Of a stretch of 64,000 nt of DNA, positions 59,289 through 64,000 are shown one piece after another. Origin of the DNA: Alitta virens (Eukaryota > Annelida > Polychaeta > Phyllodocida > Nereididae). The DNA lies in assembly GCA_932294295.1 (NCBI GenBank), contig OW028581.1:16761662-16825661 (forward strand). The letters run 5' to 3'. The position numbers and the translations under genes were made by a program. The notes beneath the pieces are model-generated. The model was not told the origin of the DNA, searched no databases, and saw only the letters and a list, made by a program, of their open reading frames with translations. The number at the start of each line of letters is the position of its first letter. Positions within the stretch are counted from its first letter, which is position 1.

Positions 59289-62049
59289 CAACAACTTTTT
59301 TTAAATATTTATTTTAAACATTTATAACATTGAGATCACTTGTCACTGGTCATAAACATCACACATCAAGTGGAAGACTTGACTTACGAATAAAAATTGA
59401 CCGGTGGGTTTTAGACAACTGCTGCCAGTCTTTTTTATTTTTTCTTCTTCGCTTCAGTGTAAACCAGACGGTTGGCTGTCGACAATGTTCAGCAAAAGTA
59501 AAATACTAGCTACCGCATTTATCTGATCACAAACCAGGGATCAAACATATACTAATCTCGATCATACGCTCACGATACATCAGCTTTACAAACTTAACTT
59601 TGTGCAATTCTAACCCTAGAATTGACTACCATCAAATTTTGATCCTGAAACAAATACCACCAAATTCTAAAAACACCTCGAATGGTAATCAAGCGAATAC
59701 GACCACATTGAACCAATTCTAAAAGCAGTCTGGCAAGCTATGTCTGTCTGTACTTCACTACAGTCATGCTCTGATAGATAAAAGTCCTACAGAATTGTCT
59801 GGTAAGATAGTGCATCAGTGTGCCATTGGTGTTATCATAATTACAGGTTCACTCCGACAGCCTCACTAACTAGTACTGGAGCTACTACTAACAGTTGTCA
59901 TGTTTCTAACTTCTACATGTGCTATGCACTGAAGTATTATACTTCAACAGCATAGAGTTATATATCAACCTATCCATTGTATTGAGGCTACCATTAATAT
60001 CTGGCCAAAATACCTTCATAGCAGCTTAACAAGGAAGATTGACAGGTAAAATGATAGGAAATATCAATTTAATACATAGAAGTATCCTGTAATATACTTC
60101 TCAGAAAAGACAGTGTTTTTGCCATAAAACAAAGTTTAAGTCAATAAAAGCAACAGGCAATATTCTGTGTAATGGCTGAATACTCCCCAGGGAGTGGAGG
60201 AAGACTCTAGATTAGCCTGTCAAGGATGTAATTGTAAAACCAGCAAATATATTTCTTTAGCCGTCCGCAATTTCGAACTGACCATATGACGGCTAACAGG
60301 AATATTTCAACAAGAGATAGCGAGCAAGTTCAAAAGTTTAGGACGAGTCCGGATGACAAAAATAAACAAACAACATCTGACCTGCCTATCAATGCCCACC
60401 CAGCTCAATAAACGGGTTATATTGACCTTTAATATTTTCAACCTGCTTTTTTGCTAGACAGATCCCTGGATCTCAAATCTATTCACGTAAGACATTGACC
60501 TCTTACTCAATGCAAAAGACTGTGAGTGTGTCGATCACGCAATCTGCAAATTTACTGCGTACTAGCAAATGACCAGCTTAATTCTAATGAACTTATAAAG
60601 CACACTACCTAAGGTACAACATGAGGTGATTTAGTACATTCAATGCCTTATTATGAAATTATTATTGATTATTATTCGATGAAAAACTAGTTCCATATCG
60701 AAATTGTTCTTATAAACAGTAACTTTAAAAGCTATCTTATCTCTTCAAAATTGATCAATGATGCAGAAGTGCCTCTCTTATATTATTGATATGTCCCAGT
60801 TTTATTTTTTAAACACAAAAAACACAATGATAAAACAATGATAATTCAAGCACTGTCTGTCTAAGGGCTACACAATTCAGGACAACAGGACAACAACGAG
60901 GATTTGATCAAATAGTTGATCGTATGCTTCTGTTGTCCTCACCCTCTTTCAGGTAAACAAGTCGCTTAGCAACTGAGGTAGCGAGGTCATGCGAAGGTCA
61001 CGGCCGGTCTGTGCACAAAAGACAGTTCTCAAGGCATGGATATCATGTCTTTAGGGCACCGCAAAAAATGTCTAAGGAAATCAGCAGCTGTACAGATAAT
61101 TACAAAACTATTGAAACTGAAAAACAATCTATGGCTCGTCTTATCGTCGATCTGAGATACAGCCCTTAAAGCAAAGTTTTACATGACATTGTTTATAGCC
61201 TTCGAATCAAACCCTGGACCTTCAGCGAAGCTGGCCATCACCTTGAAAACTAGGCAATATTGCCCAATAGTACTGCTACACCTTTGACCCTACTTTTTTT
61301 CGCAATACATAACCATGACAACCACTCTAACCTGATGTATCGATGTCATTCATGTTCCACACTGCGAGTATTAACATATGGCAATAATTGATTAGACAAA
61401 TTCTTTGTTCATTCACTGAATGGTTGCATGCTATTATTTTAACTGTGAATCATTATATATGTATATATACAGATGCAATACATATGTTCAATATTGTCAA
61501 ATGTGTTTCGGCTGTTATATTGGTCAGCCTCAAACTCGCCTGGCAACAGTAAATCAATACAGGGTCGAAACACAATGCAAATGTTATCAAATAAAGATAT
61601 TTGTCAATATAAGGTTTAAACGACCTCTGTATAACCATTACATACTTATAGTGTGAGAAGGTTTATATTTACAATGTATCAGTGTATCAGTTACATAAAA
61701 CGATAGAATTCTTATACATTGCTATCTCAAACCAATGTCAATTACACTGAAATTTGAATATGCTTAGATGATGTAGTATTGTTTCAAACGGATTGTTACA
61801 ATTGTGACTATCTAGGCACTGAAAATAGAGCTGGCATTTCTATAACCTTGAGATCTGTCAGCACCAAAGCAGCAATTCGAAAAGAAAAAAACAAGAAACT
61901 GTTCAAGGTAATCATTAATTGACAAAATGTTTGAGTGTGAAATTTAAAAGGCCATATCACCCGTTTCACTTCAATCTATTCCATATTTGTATTAATTCGT
62001 AATTAAATACAATTATTGAAAAAAATAAAATAAATACATGACACTGTTT

Positions 62050-62325
62050 GACAGAAAGCTGGTACCCAGCAGCTTTTCTAAGTCTATTTCCTCAGACGTT
62101 CCAAGGTTCAATCCCCGGCCCGGCACTCTTCGTGAGCTATATGTCAGCTAGGCGTTGGTCACAGGATACATTAACCTGGTGGTGCCTTATTCTCGGAAGT
62201 CTATGCTGGGGCAAGTAAAAGACCCCAACCATGGATAGCATCTCATCATAACTTCTGCCTCTGGTAGCTGTTTATATAATCCGACAAAACTTCAGGTCAG
62301 AAGCATTGAGATATATCTAAACAGC
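62050..62325 (+). repeat. SINE with tRNA-like B box and family tail
   Basis: AAGGTTCAATCCCCGGCC at 62103 on is a Pol III B-box-like sequence. Downstream come GGGGCAAGTAAAAGACCCC, CAACCATGGAT, CTCATCATAACTTCTGCCTC and AGAAGCATTGAGATATA, the tail shared with the other family copies. It is the best link between head and tail of this SINE family. Confidence 0.65.
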
Positions 62326-63492
62326 AAAAGAAGCTCCTGCCTTCTTTTATACAGAGAATGACCTCCAAAGCTGCTATCTTACAGTTAGAACCATTTCTGA
62401 ATCTTTTATAAGGGCACTTCATCAGTTATTCAAAATACCTTCGAAAAACGTTTAAGGGAAATATTTGCATCCGCAGGGAGCAGGTGCTCCTCTGTACTCT
62501 TTTATAACCTCTATGGACTGCGTAGGAGGAGATTTCGGACTCTTTGGAGCCAGGGATTAAATATTTATAGCAGAACTATGCGAGTCCCACAAGGCTTCTG
62601 ACAAGTAACCCAGAACATTGAACTATAGCCTAAGTTTATATGATATTAAATGGACAATACATTTAAGAGGTCTATTTACTCAATTACTTAAATATTGTTA
62701 AAAATTGTTACTAATATAACAAGTCAGTGTTAAGAAATTGAAACAGACAATACTGAAATTCTACAATATAACATTTGAATGTATCAGTATCTACAACCCG
62801 CAATATCATGAACATGGCTTCAGAGGTTTACCTCCTACAAAAACTTTCAGATAACTTTACCAGAATGACCACTATAGTAAATGATGAGCTGAACGAAAGT
62901 ATCAGGAAATTTTTATATAGGAAGTCAAACTGCGCATAACGAAACAAGTAAAAATGTACCTAAACAACTACTGAACAAGATTCTTCTACAACTCATGTGA
63001 AAGGTTGTACTAAAGTGCTGTAAATACTAAGTTTACAGTTAGAATAAGTCGTAAATTGATTTTTATTTCGGTCTTCCTTTCTACGCCTCTTATTTTTCCA
63101 CTCATTTATCTTTATTTAATGTTTACAAACCGAGGAGAGTAAGCCGAGAACTTGAGACACCTGCGGATGCTACTTCCTTCACCCGGCTAGCAAAAAAGTA
63201 AAAGGTCATCCTTGCATAAATCATAATTTCACCTCTCTCTCTATCTCAGTATCCGCGTAACTTTCGGCACGGGTCCAAGAATATGTTCTTGATTGATCAT
63301 CAACCCTATTCAGAACCTTATCTTTATACACGATAAGGAGATCTAGATGCCACAGAAACCACTTTCTGGCAGTGACCGCTGAGCTAGGGAATGATCAGCA
63401 TCACCAGGGATCAATACCATCAAAGGAGAAGACGGAGGACATCTATCATAGTGAAGGACATTAGCGTCACACCTCTTCCTTTCAAGGGTGAA

Positions 63493-63895
63493 TACACTTC
63501 GTGGCAGCTAATATAGACAGTCGTTACTTAATAAGATGGCAAGCTCCATAACATCAGGGGGCTGACTACACTTCCTGGCAGCTAATATAGACAGACAGAC
63601 AGACAATAAATTTATTTGACATTAATTTGGTACATTAATTGTAAATAAAAATATAGTCAGGCGACCCTGTTATGGCAATTAATGCCGCTGCCACAAGGCC
63701 ACCCTATGGATAAAATATCATAAATTTGGCTGTATCTCTGTCAGTGCAAGATCGTGAGTCAGTATTGCTTCTCAATTGTGACATAGCAATTTGAAAGGCT
63801 GCATGTTTCAGAGTATTTATTTAAGATATAATTTTTAAAATACCTTAGACAGTCGTTACTTAATAAGATGGATAGCTCTACAACATCAGGAGGCA
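63493..63895. repeat. 75-bp tandem duplication split by a retroelement-like insertion
   Basis: TGGCAGCTAATATAGACAG occurs at about 63502 and 63575. AGACAGTCGTTACTTAATAA occurs at 63516 and 63846. Between the halves of the second unit lies about 250 bp that starts ACAGACAGACAATAAATTTA, bounded by TAGACAG on both sides. On the minus strand this insert ends in a (TGTC)n tail, as retroposons do. Confidence 0.6.
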
Positions 63896-64000
63896 AAAAC
63901 ACCAATATAGTATATGAGGGTTAACATCAATGGTATACTTTTTTTGCCCGACAGCAATGACACTAAGTCAAGTGAGTCACAGAATGGTGTATACAGTCCT

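Larger units (their letters stand above)
54957..64000 (-). other. MOB2 intron or upstream region
   Basis: I looked on the minus strand for the earlier MOB exons (zinc-site CxxxxC segment, WYDE segment, NEWLA segment) and found none. The region holds a micro-palindrome at 59251, a SINE near 62.1 kb, a retroelement-like insertion at 63.6 kb and a (TA)n at about 56108. The rest shows nothing I can name. Confidence 0.5.

Noticed and set aside
54957..64000. Upstream MOB2 exons
   Set aside because: I searched by eye for the zinc-site and WYDE segments on the minus strand and found no match. A translated search against MOB2 proteins would settle it.

Overview
This is nuclear DNA of an intron-rich animal, AT-rich and probably a marine invertebrate. 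The evidence is GT-AG introns with consistent phases, introns up to about 16 kb, a metazoan Pol I subunit gene, a MOB2-type gene, and many SINE, LINE and MITE-like repeats. I cannot name the species. A deuterostome is a weak guess. There are no prokaryotic operons, no CRISPR array and no convincing intact tRNA or rRNA gene.

Layout. Bases 1-19193 hold no gene I can support, only dispersed repeats. Bases 19194-46889 (+) carry one long gene for a secreted or cell-surface protein. It has a signal-peptide exon, a 15.9-kb first intron, four exons encoding two six-cysteine modules, and then two alternative 3' cassettes (A, 38705-41793; B, 44304-46889). Each cassette encodes a Thr/Ser-rich linker, one more six-cysteine module, an acidic stalk and a hydrophobic C-terminus. 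All splice phases fit, giving a 598-aa form A and an 819-aa form B. I do not recognise the family. Bases 47830-49712 (+) encode the RNA polymerase I subunit RPA43 (POLR1F/TWISTNB), complete in three exons, behind a short CpG-richer promoter region. Bases 54280-54956 (-) are the last exon of a MOB2-like kinase activator, tail-to-tail with POLR1F. The rest of the window to 64000 appears to be its intron or upstream DNA.

Repeats. Intron 1 of the secreted-protein gene contains a 59-copy, 39-bp minisatellite (27562-29865), preceded by a perfect 20-bp-arm hairpin. MITE-like elements include two TTAA-flanked elements, a pogo-like TA-flanked element and a 168-bp CATAGGCG element with an 8-bp target duplication. 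A 321-bp family is present in three copies. Two tRNA-Gly-like SINEs have intact target duplications, and there is a second, more numerous SINE family.

Most unusual observation. At seven loci (eight inserts), very short palindromes of about 16-41 bp sit between direct repeats of 7 or 8 bp. Most begin CATGGA and end TCCATG, but their inner arms differ from copy to copy while staying self-complementary. One locus has two inserts in a row separated by three copies of the same 7-bp target. I know of no described element of this form and rank it first for follow-up.
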